A stretch of 64,000 nt of DNA from VRUE01 sp963695835 (lineage in GTDB: Bacteria; Actinomycetota; Thermoleophilia; Solirubrobacterales; 70-9). The stretch spans positions 372,001 through 436,000 of the forward strand of contig CAVOHR010000003.1 in NCBI GenBank assembly GCA_963695835.1, read 5' to 3'. Position 1 is the first letter of the stretch; the number at the start of each line of letters is the position of its first letter. Position numbers and translations under genes: made by a program. This document shows positions 42,024 to 50,966 of this stretch, one piece after another. Below the pieces are notes generated by a model. It made no database searches, was not told the origin of the DNA, and worked only from the letters and a program-made list of their open reading frames with translations.

Positions 42024-42311
42024 ATGATCGAGCGAGAGCAGGTTCTCCACGTCGCGCGACTGGCTCGCCTGCGGCTTTCCGAGCCGGAGCTGGAGAAAAT
42101 GGCCGGGGAGCTGTCCGGGATCCTGGAGCACGTCGACCGGATCGGCGAGCTGGACCTCGACGACGTCGAGCCCACTTCGCATGTGGTCGAGCTGGAGAAC
42201 GTGTTGCGGGCCGACGTGCCGCGGCCGAGCTGGCCTCGGGAGGCCGTGCTGGAGCAGGCGCCCGATCCGGCCTCGGGGGCGTTTCGAGTCCCTTCGCCGC
42301 AGGCCGGATGA
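42024..42311 (+). CDS. gatC: aspartyl/glutamyl-tRNA amidotransferase subunit C
   Basis: Small scaffold subunit of the tRNA-dependent amidotransferase. The 95-residue protein has MIEREQVLHVARLARLRLSE at the start and DLDDVEPTSHV in the middle, both standard. ATG 42024 is chosen because it begins the family N-terminus and sits 7 nt after TACAAT; the open frame runs much further upstream but is not homologous. The stop overlaps gatA (ATGA). Confidence 0.95.
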   Translation: MIEREQVLHVARLARLRLSEPELEKMAGELSGILEHVDRIGELDLDDVEPTSHVVELENVLRADVPRPSWPREAVLEQAPDPASGAFRVPSPQAG

Positions 42312-43720
42312 TGGGCGAGCTGCTGGAGCTGACCGTCGCCCGGGCGGCGGCGGGGATCGCCGCGGGGGAGGTCTCGCGAGAGGAGTACTTCGAGGCCTGG
42401 CGCGGGGCGGCGGCCGGCGACGAGCTGAACGCCTACCTCTGGCGAAGCGAAGACGGCGGTGGCCACGGCGATGGCCCGCTGGGCGGCATCCCGGTCGCGG
42501 TCAAGGACCTGTTCTGCACCGAGGGGGCGCCGACGACCGCCGGCTCGCGCATCCTCGAGGGCCACCGGCCGCTCTACACGGCGACGGCCGTCCGCCGGTT
42601 GGGGGAAGCCGGTGCATCGATGCTCGGCAAGACGAACATGGACGAGTTCGCGATGGGCTCCTCGAACGAGAACTCGGCCTACGGGCCGGTGCTCAACCCC
42701 CGGGATCGTGGGCGGGTGCCGGGCGGCTCGTCGGGCGGGTCCGCCGCCGCCGTGGCCGGCGGCTTGGCGCCGTGCGCGATCGGCACCGACACGGGCGGGT
42801 CGATCCGCCAGCCCGCCTCCCTCTGCGGGATCGTCGGGCTGAAGCCCACCTACGGCGCGATCTCGCGCTACGGGATGATCGCCTTCGCCTCCTCGCTCGA
42901 CCAGTGCGGGCCGCTGACCCGCGACGTGACCGACGCGGCGCTGCTGCTCGAGGCGATGCAGGGTCGCGATCCGTGCGACTCGACCTCGGTCGGGATCGAC
43001 GGCGGGGTCGGCGTTCCGGCGCGCGAGGACCTGAAGGGGCTGCGGTTCGGCGTCCCCGCCGAGCTCTCCGGCGAGGCGATCGAGCCCGGCGTGCGCGCGG
43101 TCTTCGAGGCGACGCTGGGGCGGATCGAGGAGCTGGGCGGCGAGCTGACCGAGGTGCCGCTGCCGCACGCCGAGCACGGCATCTCCGCCTACTACGTGAT
43201 CGCCCCCGCCGAGGCCTCCTCGAACCTGGCCCGCTACGACGGCGTCCGTTACGGGATGCGCGCCGGCGGCGACGGCGACCTGATCGAGATGTACGAGTCG
43301 ACCCGGGCGGAGGGCTTCGGCGCCGAGGTCAAGCGCCGGATCATGCTCGGCACCTACGCGCTCTCCTCCGGCTACTACGAGGCCTACTACGGCCGCGCCC
43401 AGCGGGTGCGGACGAAGATCGCCGCGGACTTCGCGGCGGCCTTCGACGCGGTCGACTTCGTCGTCACGCCGACCTCGCCCTCGGTCGCCTTCGGGCTGGG
43501 CGAGAAGACCGGCGATCCGCTGGCGATGTACATGAACGACTTCTTCACCGTGCCGATCAGCCTCGCCGGCATCCCGGCGATCTCGATCCCCGCCGGGCTC
43601 GCCGAGCCCGAGGGTGGCGGCCCGCGGCTGCCGGTCGGCTTCCAGATCGCCGCGCCGGCCTTCGCCGAGCGGCGCCTGCTCGACGCCGCCTACGCCCTGG
43701 AGCAGGCGATCGATGGCTGA
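42308..43720 (+). CDS. gatA: aspartyl/glutamyl-tRNA amidotransferase subunit A
   Basis: Glutaminase subunit that releases ammonia for amidation of Glu-tRNA-Gln or Asp-tRNA-Asn. The 470-residue protein has the catalytic Lys in VAVKDLFCTEG, the GGSSGGSAAAVAGG loop and the Ser nucleophile in GTDTGGSIRQPASLCG, and the full GatA C-terminus. It overlaps gatC by four bases and gatB by eight. Confidence 0.97.
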   Translation: MMGELLELTVARAAAGIAAGEVSREEYFEAWRGAAAGDELNAYLWRSEDGGGHGDGPLGGIPVAVKDLFCTEGAPTTAGSRILEGHRPLYTATAVRRLGEAGASMLGKTNMDEFAMGSSNENSAYGPVLNPRDRGRVPGGSSGGSAAAVAGGLAPCAIGTDTGGSIRQPASLCGIVGLKPTYGAISRYGMIAFASSLDQCGPLTRDVTDAALLLEAMQGRDPCDSTSVGIDGGVGVPAREDLKGLRFGVPAELSGEAIEPGVRAVFEATLGRIEELGGELTEVPLPHAEHGISAYYVIAPAEASSNLARYDGVRYGMRAGGDGDLIEMYESTRAEGFGAEVKRRIMLGTYALSSGYYEAYYGRAQRVRTKIAADFAAAFDAVDFVVTPTSPSVAFGLGEKTGDPLAMYMNDFFTVPISLAGIPAISIPAGLAEPEGGGPRLPVGFQIAAPAFAERRLLDAAYALEQAIDG

Positions 43721-45137
43721 GCTGGAGGCGGTGATCGGGCTGGAGATCCACGTCCAGCTCTCGACCCGGACGAAGATGTTCTGCGGCTGCGAGCTGTCCT
43801 TCGGCGACGAGCCGAACGTCCACACCTGCCCGGTCTGCCTCGCCCATCCGGGGGTGCTGCCGGTGCCGAACGAGGAGGCGATCCGCTATGCGCTGAAGAT
43901 CGCCGCGGCGCTGGAGTGCGAGGTGGCGCCGCGCTCGGTCTTCCACCGCAAGAACTACTTCTACCCCGACAACCCGAAGGCCTACCAGATCAGCCAGTAC
44001 GACATCCCGCTCGCCTCGGGCGGCAGCCTCGGCGGGATCCGCATCCACCGCGCCCACCTCGAGGAGGACGCGGCGAAGACGATCCACGTCGGCGAGTCGG
44101 GCCGGATCCACGGCTCCGAGCGCTCGCTGGTCGACTTCAACCGGGGCGGCACGCCGCTGGTCGAGATCGTCACCGAGCCCGACCTGCGCAGCGCCGCCGA
44201 GGCCGGCGCCTGGGCGCGGCTGCTGCGCACCACGGTGCGCCAGCTCGGCGTCTCCGACGTCAACATGGAGGAGGGCAGCCTGCGGGTCGACGCCAACGTC
44301 TCGGTCCGGCCCGCGGGCAGCGAGGAGCTGGGGACCAAGACCGAGCTGAAGAACATGAACAGCTTCCGCTTCCTCGAACGCGGGATCGAGGCCGAGCTGG
44401 CGCGCCAGCGCGAGCTGGTCGAGGCGGGGGGGACCGTCGCCGGGGAGACGCTCCACTTCCACCCCGAGGACGGCACGCTGACGCCGCTGCGCTCGAAGGA
44501 GGAGGCGCACGACTACCGCTACTTCCCCGAGCCCGACCTGGCGGCGCTGGCGCCGACCGAGGCGATGCTGCGCGAGGCGCGCGAGTCGCTGCCGGAGCTG
44601 CCCGAGGCGCGGACGCGGCGTTACGAGGCCGAGCTGGGGCTCTCCGCCGAGAATGCGACCCAGCTGGCGGCCGATCCCGAGGTGGCGGCCTACTTCGAAG
44701 CGACCTGCGCCGCGGCGGGCGAGGTCGAGCCGCGGGTCGTCGCCAACTGGGTGACCGGCGAGCTGGCGGCGGCGCTGAAGCAGGCAGACGGGGGCGGCGC
44801 GGTCGAGCCGACGGCGCTGGCGAAGCTGGTCGTCATGGTCCAGGAGAAGCAGATCTCCCACGGCAGCGGCAAGCAGGTGCTGGCGACCCTGGTGGCCGAG
44901 GGCGGCGACCCGGCGGCGATCGTCGAGCGCGAGGGCCTCGCCCAGATCTCCGACAGCGGCGAGCTGGAGGGGATCGTCGCGGCGGCGGTCGACGCCAACC
45001 CCGCGGCCGCCGAGCAGGTCCGCGCCGGCAACCGGAAGGCGATCGGGGCGATCGTCGGCGCGGTGATGAAGGAGACCGAGGGCCGCGCCGACGGCGGCGA
45101 GGTCAACCGCCTGATCGGGGAGAAGCTGGGGATCTGA
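43713..45137 (+). CDS. gatB: aspartyl/glutamyl-tRNA amidotransferase subunit B
   Basis: Kinase and amidation subunit of GatCAB. The 474-residue protein has VIGLEIHVQLSTRTKMFC at the start, the metal-binding CPVCLAHPG region, KNYFYPDNPKAYQISQ, and the C-terminal tRNA-binding helical and YqeY-like domains. ATG 43713 overlaps the gatA stop. The stop TGA is directly followed by the stop of the convergent gene (TGATCA). Confidence 0.97.
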   Translation: MAELEAVIGLEIHVQLSTRTKMFCGCELSFGDEPNVHTCPVCLAHPGVLPVPNEEAIRYALKIAAALECEVAPRSVFHRKNYFYPDNPKAYQISQYDIPLASGGSLGGIRIHRAHLEEDAAKTIHVGESGRIHGSERSLVDFNRGGTPLVEIVTEPDLRSAAEAGAWARLLRTTVRQLGVSDVNMEEGSLRVDANVSVRPAGSEELGTKTELKNMNSFRFLERGIEAELARQRELVEAGGTVAGETLHFHPEDGTLTPLRSKEEAHDYRYFPEPDLAALAPTEAMLREARESLPELPEARTRRYEAELGLSAENATQLAADPEVAAYFEATCAAAGEVEPRVVANWVTGELAAALKQADGGGAVEPTALAKLVVMVQEKQISHGSGKQVLATLVAEGGDPAAIVEREGLAQISDSGELEGIVAAAVDANPAAAEQVRAGNRKAIGAIVGAVMKETEGRADGGEVNRLIGEKLGI

Positions 45138-45980
45138 TCAGGCGGCTTCGCGCTCCTCGCGCTTGCGCCAGTAGCGGTCGAGGCCACGCCACTGGTACTG
45201 CGGCGGGACCGCTTGCAGGATCTCCTCGGCCGCCTCGGGGCCGGGGGCGGCCGCAGCCACCCGCTCGCGGAGGCGGCGCTCGTAGTCGTCCTCGTCCAGC
45301 TCGCGGGCGAGCTGCGCCTCCTCGCGCAGCCGCTCGCGCACCGCGGCCAGGTGGGGCGCCGGCTCGTCGACCTGGCCGAAGTGGGTGAGGGCGAGGCGCT
45401 GCGGCCGCCAGGCTTCGACGATCGCGATCGACTCCTCCCAGGCCTCGACGTCGATGTCGGGCGGCGGCGTCGGGGGGACGACGATGCCGGTTCCCGGAAT
45501 CCGCACCGCGGCGACGTCGCCGACGAAGGCGGCGCCGGTCTCCTCGTGCAGGTAGCAGACGTGGTGGGAGGCGTGGCCCGGGGTGTAGGCGACCCGCATC
45601 CCGAGCACGGTCTCGCCGCCGCAGAGGGCGGTGACGTTGGCCTCCGGCACCGGGACGATCTCGCCCCAGAGGCGCTGCATCTGCTCGCCGTAGAGCCGCT
45701 CGGCGCTGGCCAGCAGCCTCGAGGGGTCGACCAGGTGGGGAGCGCCGCGCTCGTGCACGTAGACCTCGAGGTCGGGCCAGCGCCGCACCAGGGCGCCGGT
45801 CGCGGCGGCGTGGTCGAGGTGGATGTGGGTCAGCAGCAGCGCCCGCGGCCGCTCCTCGCCGAGCGCCTCCAGGAGGGTATGCAGCGAGGACTCCGGCCCC
45901 GGGTCGACCAGCGCCTCGCCGACCTGCCAGCAGCCGATCACGTGCGGTCGCCCGAGGTGCATGACGTCGATGACGCGCAT
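45138..45980 (-). CDS. metallo-beta-lactamase-fold hydrolase
   Basis: The 280-residue protein has the zinc motif THIHLDH (51-57), the later PGHASHHV and GDVAAVRIPG, and a final HFG, all typical of the superfamily. The last 80 residues form a basic/acidic helical tail (RERLREEAQLARELDEDDYE). It most resembles glyoxalase II-like or thioesterase-like hydrolases, but the substrate is unknown. It lies 15 bp downstream of the epimerase gene, so the two are probably cotranscribed. Confidence 0.88.
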   Translation of the reverse strand: MRVIDVMHLGRPHVIGCWQVGEALVDPGPESSLHTLLEALGEERPRALLLTHIHLDHAAATGALVRRWPDLEVYVHERGAPHLVDPSRLLASAERLYGEQMQRLWGEIVPVPEANVTALCGGETVLGMRVAYTPGHASHHVCYLHEETGAAFVGDVAAVRIPGTGIVVPPTPPPDIDVEAWEESIAIVEAWRPQRLALTHFGQVDEPAPHLAAVRERLREEAQLARELDEDDYERRLRERVAAAAPGPEAAEEILQAVPPQYQWRGLDRYWRKREEREAA

Positions 45981-45995
45981 CGAACCGGCCTGCGC

Positions 45996-46991
45996 TCAGG
46001 CGGCCACCGGGGCTGGGAAGCGGTCGTCTGCCTCGAGCGTCTGCCGCAGGCCCTCCTCCATGCCCCGCGGCGCGTAGCCGAGCTCGCGGGTCGCCTTCTC
46101 GTGCGTGGCCCAGAAGGTGACCCCGTCGGCGGAGGAGATCAGCTCGCGCAGGTTCGGCGGCTGGCCCATCAGCTTGCCGACCAGCGGCCCGATCGGCGTC
46201 ATCGCCTTCATCAGCGCGACCGGCATCGCCCGCTTCGGCGCCCTGCGGCCGGCCAGGCCGGCGACCACCTCGATCGCGTCCCGCATCGTCGTCACCGGGC
46301 CGCTCAGCACGTAGGCCTCGCCGACCGTGCCCTTGTCGAGCGCCAGCAGGATCCCGGCGGCGACGTCCTCGACGTGGGCGAGGCAGATCCCCAGCTCGGG
46401 GAAGGGCAGCAGCGGCATCTTCCCGGCGAGGAACCGCTCGAGCAGATCGGCGACCTGCGAGGTGTCGCCGGGCCCGTAGACGCCGCCGGGCTGGACGATC
46501 ACGCCGGGCAGCCCGTCGGCGATCATCCGCTTGGCGATCCCGTGCGCCTCGAGCTTGGTCTCCTCGTAGTAGGAGGTGAACTCCTTGCCGGGGTGCTCGT
46601 AGGCCTCGTCGACCACCTTGCGGTGGGTGTTGCCGAAGACGCCGACGGTCGAGACGTAGACGACCTTCGGCACCCTCGCCTCCAGCGCCGCCGTCAGCAC
46701 CCGCTCGGTCCCGGCGACGTTCGCCTCCCACATCGCCGGGTGCTGCGAGGCCGGGATGCCGACCTCGTAGATCGCCGCGGCGTGGATCGCCGCGTCGCAG
46801 CCCTCCATCCCCCCGCGGATCGCCACGGCGTCGGTCAGGTCGCCGCTGACGAGCGTGCAGCCCAGCTCGGCGAGCTTGTGGCCCTTGTCGGGGTTGCGAA
46901 CCAGGCAGACGACCGCGTCGCCGCGCGCGCGAAGCTGGCGGACGACCTCACCGCCGATGAACCCGGTCCCTCCGGTTACGAAGACCTTCAC
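45996..46991 (-). CDS. NAD-dependent epimerase/dehydratase family protein
   Basis: The 331-residue extended short-chain dehydrogenase has the NAD(P)-binding GGTGFIGGEVV at 7-17, and YVSTVGVFG and YYEETKLEA (the YxxxK catalytic pair). It resembles dihydroflavonol 4-reductase-like proteins. GTG 46991 sits 8 nt after TAGGCT on the reverse strand. The substrate is unknown. Confidence 0.9.
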   Translation of the reverse strand: MKVFVTGGTGFIGGEVVRQLRARGDAVVCLVRNPDKGHKLAELGCTLVSGDLTDAVAIRGGMEGCDAAIHAAAIYEVGIPASQHPAMWEANVAGTERVLTAALEARVPKVVYVSTVGVFGNTHRKVVDEAYEHPGKEFTSYYEETKLEAHGIAKRMIADGLPGVIVQPGGVYGPGDTSQVADLLERFLAGKMPLLPFPELGICLAHVEDVAAGILLALDKGTVGEAYVLSGPVTTMRDAIEVVAGLAGRRAPKRAMPVALMKAMTPIGPLVGKLMGQPPNLRELISSADGVTFWATHEKATRELGYAPRGMEEGLRQTLEADDRFPAPVAA

Positions 46992-46999
46992 CGCGGCAA

Positions 47000-47005
47000 A
47001 GCCTA
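47000..47005 (-). promoter_or_regulatory. candidate -10 (TAGGCT) for the epimerase gene
   Basis: On the reverse strand TAGGCT is 8 nt before GTG 46991. It diverges from the hflX -10, 19 bp away. Confidence 0.5.
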
Positions 47006-47024
47006 TCGGTGCCCGCCGTCCACC

Positions 47025-47030
47025 TACAAT
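47025..47030 (+). promoter_or_regulatory. candidate -10 (TACAAT) for hflX
   Basis: TACAAT lies 8 nt before GTG 47039. The same hexamer precedes gatC. It decides the hflX start. Confidence 0.55.
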
Positions 47031-47038
47031 CTGTTCGA

Positions 47039-48316
47039 GTGGATCGATCGAGAAACGGGCGCAGCAACCCCCGGGCCCGCCAGCGGGCGCTGGCGCTCGG
47101 CATCGTCGACGGGCGCGAGCAGGGCGAGCCGCTGGCCGAGTTGAAGGAGCTGCTGCGGACCGCCGGGGTGGCGACCGCCGGCGAGGCCGTGCAGCGGCGC
47201 GCCGCCCCCGACCCCGACCGCTACGTCGGCCGCGGCAAGCTGGACGAGCTGAAGCGGCAGATCGCCGCCTGCGGCGCCAACCTGGTCGCCTGCGACGACG
47301 AGCTTGCTCCGCGGCAAGAGCGCAACCTCGAGAGCGCGCTGGGCGTGCCGGTGATCGACCGCACCGCGGTGATCCTCGACATCTTCGCCGACCACGCCCA
47401 CTCGGCCGAGGGCAAGCTGCAGGTCGAGCTGGCGCAGCTCGAATACAACCTGGCGCGGATGCGGGGGCTGTGGACCCACCTCGAGCGGCTCGGCGGCGGG
47501 ATCGGCACCAGGGGCCCGGGCGAGAGCCAGATCGAGACCGACCGCCGCCTCGCGCGCGACCGGATCGCCGCCCTGCGCCGCCGCTTGGTGCGGCTGGAGC
47601 GCAACCGCGGCGTGATGCGGGCGCGGCGGCAGCGCTCGTCGCTGCCGCGGGTCGCCCTCGCCGGCTACACCAATGCCGGCAAGTCGACCCTGCTGAACGC
47701 GCTGAGCGGGGCCGAGGTCGGGGTCGGCGACAGGCTGTTCCACACGCTCGACCCGACCACCCGCAGTGTCGAGCTTTCCGGCCGCGACTTCCTCGTCACC
47801 GACACCGTCGGCTTCATCGAGAAGCTGCCGCACCAGCTGGTCGAGGCCTTCAAGGCGACGCTGGAGGAGACGGTGCTGGCCGACCTGATCCTGCAGGTGG
47901 TCGACGCGGCGGCGCCGGAGGGGCGCCGCGTCGCCGACCTCGAAGCGGTCGACGCCGTGCTGGAGGAGATCGGCGCCGGCGACAAGCCGCGGCTGCTGGT
48001 GCTCAACAAGGCCGACCTGCTCGACGACGAGGAGCGGCGCGAGGCGCTGCTGCGCCACCCCGGCGCGGTGCTTGTCTCGGCGCTCGGCGGCGAGGGGATC
48101 GAGGAGCTGCGCGAGCGGGTCGAGGCGGCCTTCGGGGACACCCTGGCCGAGGTCGAGCTGCTCGTCCCCTACAGCGACGGGGCGCGGCTGCACGAGCTGC
48201 ACGAGGTGGCGGGCGACCTGGAGCGGACCGAGCGGGCCGACGGCGTGCTCGTGCACGCGAGGGTGCCGCTGGCCGAGATGCACCGGTTCGACGACCTGCG
48301 CACCGCGGCGGCGTAG
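47039..48316 (+). CDS. hflX: GTPase HflX
   Basis: Ribosome-associated GTPase that rescues stalled or split ribosomes. The 425-residue protein has the HflX N-terminal domain (YVGRGKLDELK), the glycine-rich GGGIGTRGPGESQIETDRR linker, and the G domain with GYTNAGKST, DTVGFIEKLPHQL and NKADLL. GTG 47039 is selected by its distance from TACAAT; the frame stays open upstream for ten more codons. Confidence 0.95.
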   Translation: MDRSRNGRSNPRARQRALALGIVDGREQGEPLAELKELLRTAGVATAGEAVQRRAAPDPDRYVGRGKLDELKRQIAACGANLVACDDELAPRQERNLESALGVPVIDRTAVILDIFADHAHSAEGKLQVELAQLEYNLARMRGLWTHLERLGGGIGTRGPGESQIETDRRLARDRIAALRRRLVRLERNRGVMRARRQRSSLPRVALAGYTNAGKSTLLNALSGAEVGVGDRLFHTLDPTTRSVELSGRDFLVTDTVGFIEKLPHQLVEAFKATLEETVLADLILQVVDAAAPEGRRVADLEAVDAVLEEIGAGDKPRLLVLNKADLLDDEERREALLRHPGAVLVSALGGEGIEELRERVEAAFGDTLAEVELLVPYSDGARLHELHEVAGDLERTERADGVLVHARVPLAEMHRFDDLRTAAA

Positions 48317-48327
48317 CGAGGGCGCTG

Positions 48328-48333
48328 TAGGGT
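48328..48333 (+). promoter_or_regulatory. candidate -10 (TGTAGGGT) for dut
   Basis: TAGGGT preceded by TG lies 7 nt before GTG 48341, choosing that start over GTG 48332, which overlaps the hexamer. Confidence 0.5.
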
Positions 48334-48340
48334 GCGCGCC

Positions 48341-48772
48341 GTGGAGCTGCGGATAGCCAAGCTGAAAGATGGAGCTGCGTTGCCTACACGGGCGCATGCG
48401 GGGGATGCCGGGCTGGATCTCTATGCCTGCGAGGCGGCTCATATCGGGCCGGGGGAGCGGTGGAGCGTCGGGACCGGGATCGCGGTCGAGGTGCCCGCGG
48501 GCCATGCCGGGCTGGTGCTGCCGCGGTCCGGGCTGGCGCGGGAGCACGGGATCGCGCTGGTGAATGCGCCGGGGTTGATCGATGCCGGCTACCGCGGCGA
48601 AGTGCGGGTGCTGCTGCTGAACACGGATCCGGCCGAGGTCTTCCGGGTGGAGCCGGGGGAGAGGATCGCGCAGCTCGTGATCGCGCCGGTCGCCCTGGCC
48701 GAGCCGGTCGAGGCGGAGGCGCTCAGCGAGTCGGTGCGCGGCGACGGTGGCTTCGGCTCGAGCGGGCGCTGA
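48341..48772 (+). CDS. dut: dUTP diphosphatase
   Basis: Hydrolyses dUTP to dUMP and so limits uracil in DNA. The 143-residue protein has the five dUTPase motifs: AHAGDAGLDLYA, PRSGLA, GLIDAGYRGEV, ERIAQLVI and the C-terminal arm RGDGGFGSSG. Its last 50 bases overlap the 3' end of the convergent RTX gene. Confidence 0.96.
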   Translation: MELRIAKLKDGAALPTRAHAGDAGLDLYACEAAHIGPGERWSVGTGIAVEVPAGHAGLVLPRSGLAREHGIALVNAPGLIDAGYRGEVRVLLLNTDPAEVFRVEPGERIAQLVIAPVALAEPVEAEALSESVRGDGGFGSSGR

Positions 48773-50966
48773 CGCGGCGCACCCTGAAGCGGAATACGGC
48801 GGGAGTGCGGTCGGCGTTGCCCGCCAGGGCGACGGCAAAGATGCGAACGGTGTGGCGGCCCGGCCCGACCCGGTAGCGCCGCGGTGAGCTGCACGGTCTG
48901 AACGGGCCGCGGTCAAGCCGGCAGCGGAAGCTCGACCCAGGCTCGTTCGAGGCGAAGGCGAAGGCGACCGTGCGCCGCCGCTTGCGGGTGAAGACGACCT
49001 TGCCTGGGCGGTGGAGGATGCGGGTTCGTGGTGGCGTCGTGTCGCGGGGCGGGGAGGTAGCCGGCGCCGGATTGGCGGCCGATTCCGGTGCAAAAAGCGC
49101 TTCCGGCGGCTGGAAGCTGTTCGGTTCGGCTTCGTAGACCGTCTCGCATCCGCTGGGGGCGGGGTCGGCGTATTTTTCCGTCGGCCGATCGATGAAGGCC
49201 GTGTCGTTCCCTTCACCGCAGTCGATCACCAGGTCGGAATCGCCCGAATTGGCGAGGATCGTGTCGTCGCCGGCTTCGGCGAAGTAGGAGTCGGGGCCGA
49301 GGTGGCCGAGCAACTGGTTGCTCCCGCCGTCGCCATGGAAGAAGTCGCCCTGACTCGTCCCCTCGAGGTCCTCGATCGTCTGCAGGTGATCCAGCGATTC
49401 AACTCCCGAGCAGCTCGGCTGGCCGCCCCCGGGGCGGCCAGCGATGCCCGGATCGAGGCGCACCGCCACCGGCTCCTTCAGTTTCGTCCAGGAGGCGTTG
49501 TCCCGATAGTCGCCCGCGCCGCCGTTCAGCAGGTCGCCGTCGCAGATCGAGTCGGAGAGGAACAGGTCGCTGCCGGTCCCTCCGTCCAGCGAGTCGACGC
49601 CGCCGTTGTTGAGCAGCGCGTCGTCTCCGTCGAGCGCTTTCAGTTCGTCGTTCCCCGGCCCATCGACGACGACGTCTTCGGTTTCGCCCCCGATGAGCGA
49701 GTCCGTTCCGGGGCCGCCGAGGAGGATCACCGAGGTCGAGTCGGGGAAGCCGCTGGCGCTCAGGGAGTCGTTGCCGCCGAGCCCGGCGAGGACGATCGAG
49801 TCAAGCGTGCCGGAGAACGGGCAGACGAGCTCGGTCGAGGTGGGCGGTTCGCAGCCGCCTTCCGTCGACGAGCTCGCATCGAAGGAGCCGACCGAACCGC
49901 CTTCGAGGCGAAAGACGACGTTGGACGGTGAGTAGGTCGCCGTGACTTCGCCGTCTCCGTCGCTGCCCGCCAGGTAGAGCTCTGCCTCGCCACTCGACGC
50001 CGGCGTCATCAGCCCGGCGGTGACCTTGGCCGGGTCGCGAGGAGCCACTTCCTCGCCGCCGCTCTCACATTCAGTGATTTCGGCGGCTTCTTCTCCGGAG
50101 CAGCTGTCTCCGTCGGCGCCCCCGTGGATGTGGTCCGCGCCGCCGCCGCCGAGGATCACGTCTGCGCCGCCGCCACCGTAGATCGTCTCCGCCCTGGGCG
50201 TGCCGACGATGTAATCGGAGAACGGCGTGCCAATCACCCGCTCGAAGTCGGCCCCCTCCAGTTCCCCTTCGTTGGCTCCGTCGAGCCCCCCGCCGTCGGG
50301 AGCGACGCCGTTGTCGCCGATGCCTTTCGCCAGGTCGATGTATACGCCGCGTTCTCCGCCCGCGTCCGGAAAGCCGGTGTAGTCCGAGAAGGGCGGATAC
50401 CCCTTTTCCGGGTTGTTGTTGAAGCCCGGCGTCACGCCGGTCCCGTAGCTGAGCGTGTCGGTGCCGCCGCCGTCGGCGATCTTGTCGAGCGTCGCGTCGC
50501 CGCGGACGAAGTCGTCCCCGGATTCTCCGTCGAGCGAATCGGCGCCGAAGCCGCCCGAGAGGAAATCGTTCCCCGGCCCGCCGCGCAGCAGGTCGTCGCC
50601 GATTCCGCCGTAGAGGCGGTCGTCGCCTCCGCCGCCGTTGAGCGTGTCGTTGCCGCGCTCGCCGTAGACGATGTCGTTGCCCGGTCCCCCGTCGAAGGTC
50701 TGGCTGCCGACGCCGAGGTGGCAGCCGGCCGGGCAGTCGGTGGTTGCGGCGATCGGAGTGGCGACGATGGTGTCGTCTCCGGCGCCCCCGTGGACGGCGG
50801 TCACGCCGGGCGGGGCATGGATGACGTCGGCGCAGGGCGTTCCCTGGATCTCGTTGCCGATCCGCTGCGGCCCTCTCGCGCAGCTCGGCCCGCTGGCCTG
50901 GGCGCTCGTCGCCGGTACCGCCCACGAAGCGAGCAGGACGACGGCCAAGGCGAGCCGCTCAGCCAT
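48723..50966 (-). CDS. secreted RTX-type calcium-binding repeat protein with C-terminal Ig-like domain
   Basis: The 747-residue protein has a signal peptide (LALAVVLLASWAVPATSAQA), then many RTX nonapeptide repeats of the GGxGxDxLx type (GGPGNDIVYG, GGGGDDRLYG, GGPGNDFLSG and more), a middle region with further repeats, and a C-terminal domain with DTTPPRTRI and FRFRVRR, an Ig-like module. The repeats bind calcium and fold outside the cell. No lipase or protease domain is seen. It follows gatD with an 8-base overlap. Its end overlaps dut antisense by 50 bases. Function unknown. Confidence 0.85.
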   Translation of the reverse strand: MAERLALAVVLLASWAVPATSAQASGPSCARGPQRIGNEIQGTPCADVIHAPPGVTAVHGGAGDDTIVATPIAATTDCPAGCHLGVGSQTFDGGPGNDIVYGERGNDTLNGGGGDDRLYGGIGDDLLRGGPGNDFLSGGFGADSLDGESGDDFVRGDATLDKIADGGGTDTLSYGTGVTPGFNNNPEKGYPPFSDYTGFPDAGGERGVYIDLAKGIGDNGVAPDGGGLDGANEGELEGADFERVIGTPFSDYIVGTPRAETIYGGGGADVILGGGGADHIHGGADGDSCSGEEAAEITECESGGEEVAPRDPAKVTAGLMTPASSGEAELYLAGSDGDGEVTATYSPSNVVFRLEGGSVGSFDASSSTEGGCEPPTSTELVCPFSGTLDSIVLAGLGGNDSLSASGFPDSTSVILLGGPGTDSLIGGETEDVVVDGPGNDELKALDGDDALLNNGGVDSLDGGTGSDLFLSDSICDGDLLNGGAGDYRDNASWTKLKEPVAVRLDPGIAGRPGGGQPSCSGVESLDHLQTIEDLEGTSQGDFFHGDGGSNQLLGHLGPDSYFAEAGDDTILANSGDSDLVIDCGEGNDTAFIDRPTEKYADPAPSGCETVYEAEPNSFQPPEALFAPESAANPAPATSPPRDTTPPRTRILHRPGKVVFTRKRRRTVAFAFASNEPGSSFRCRLDRGPFRPCSSPRRYRVGPGRHTVRIFAVALAGNADRTPAVFRFRVRRVSARSSRSHRRRAPTR

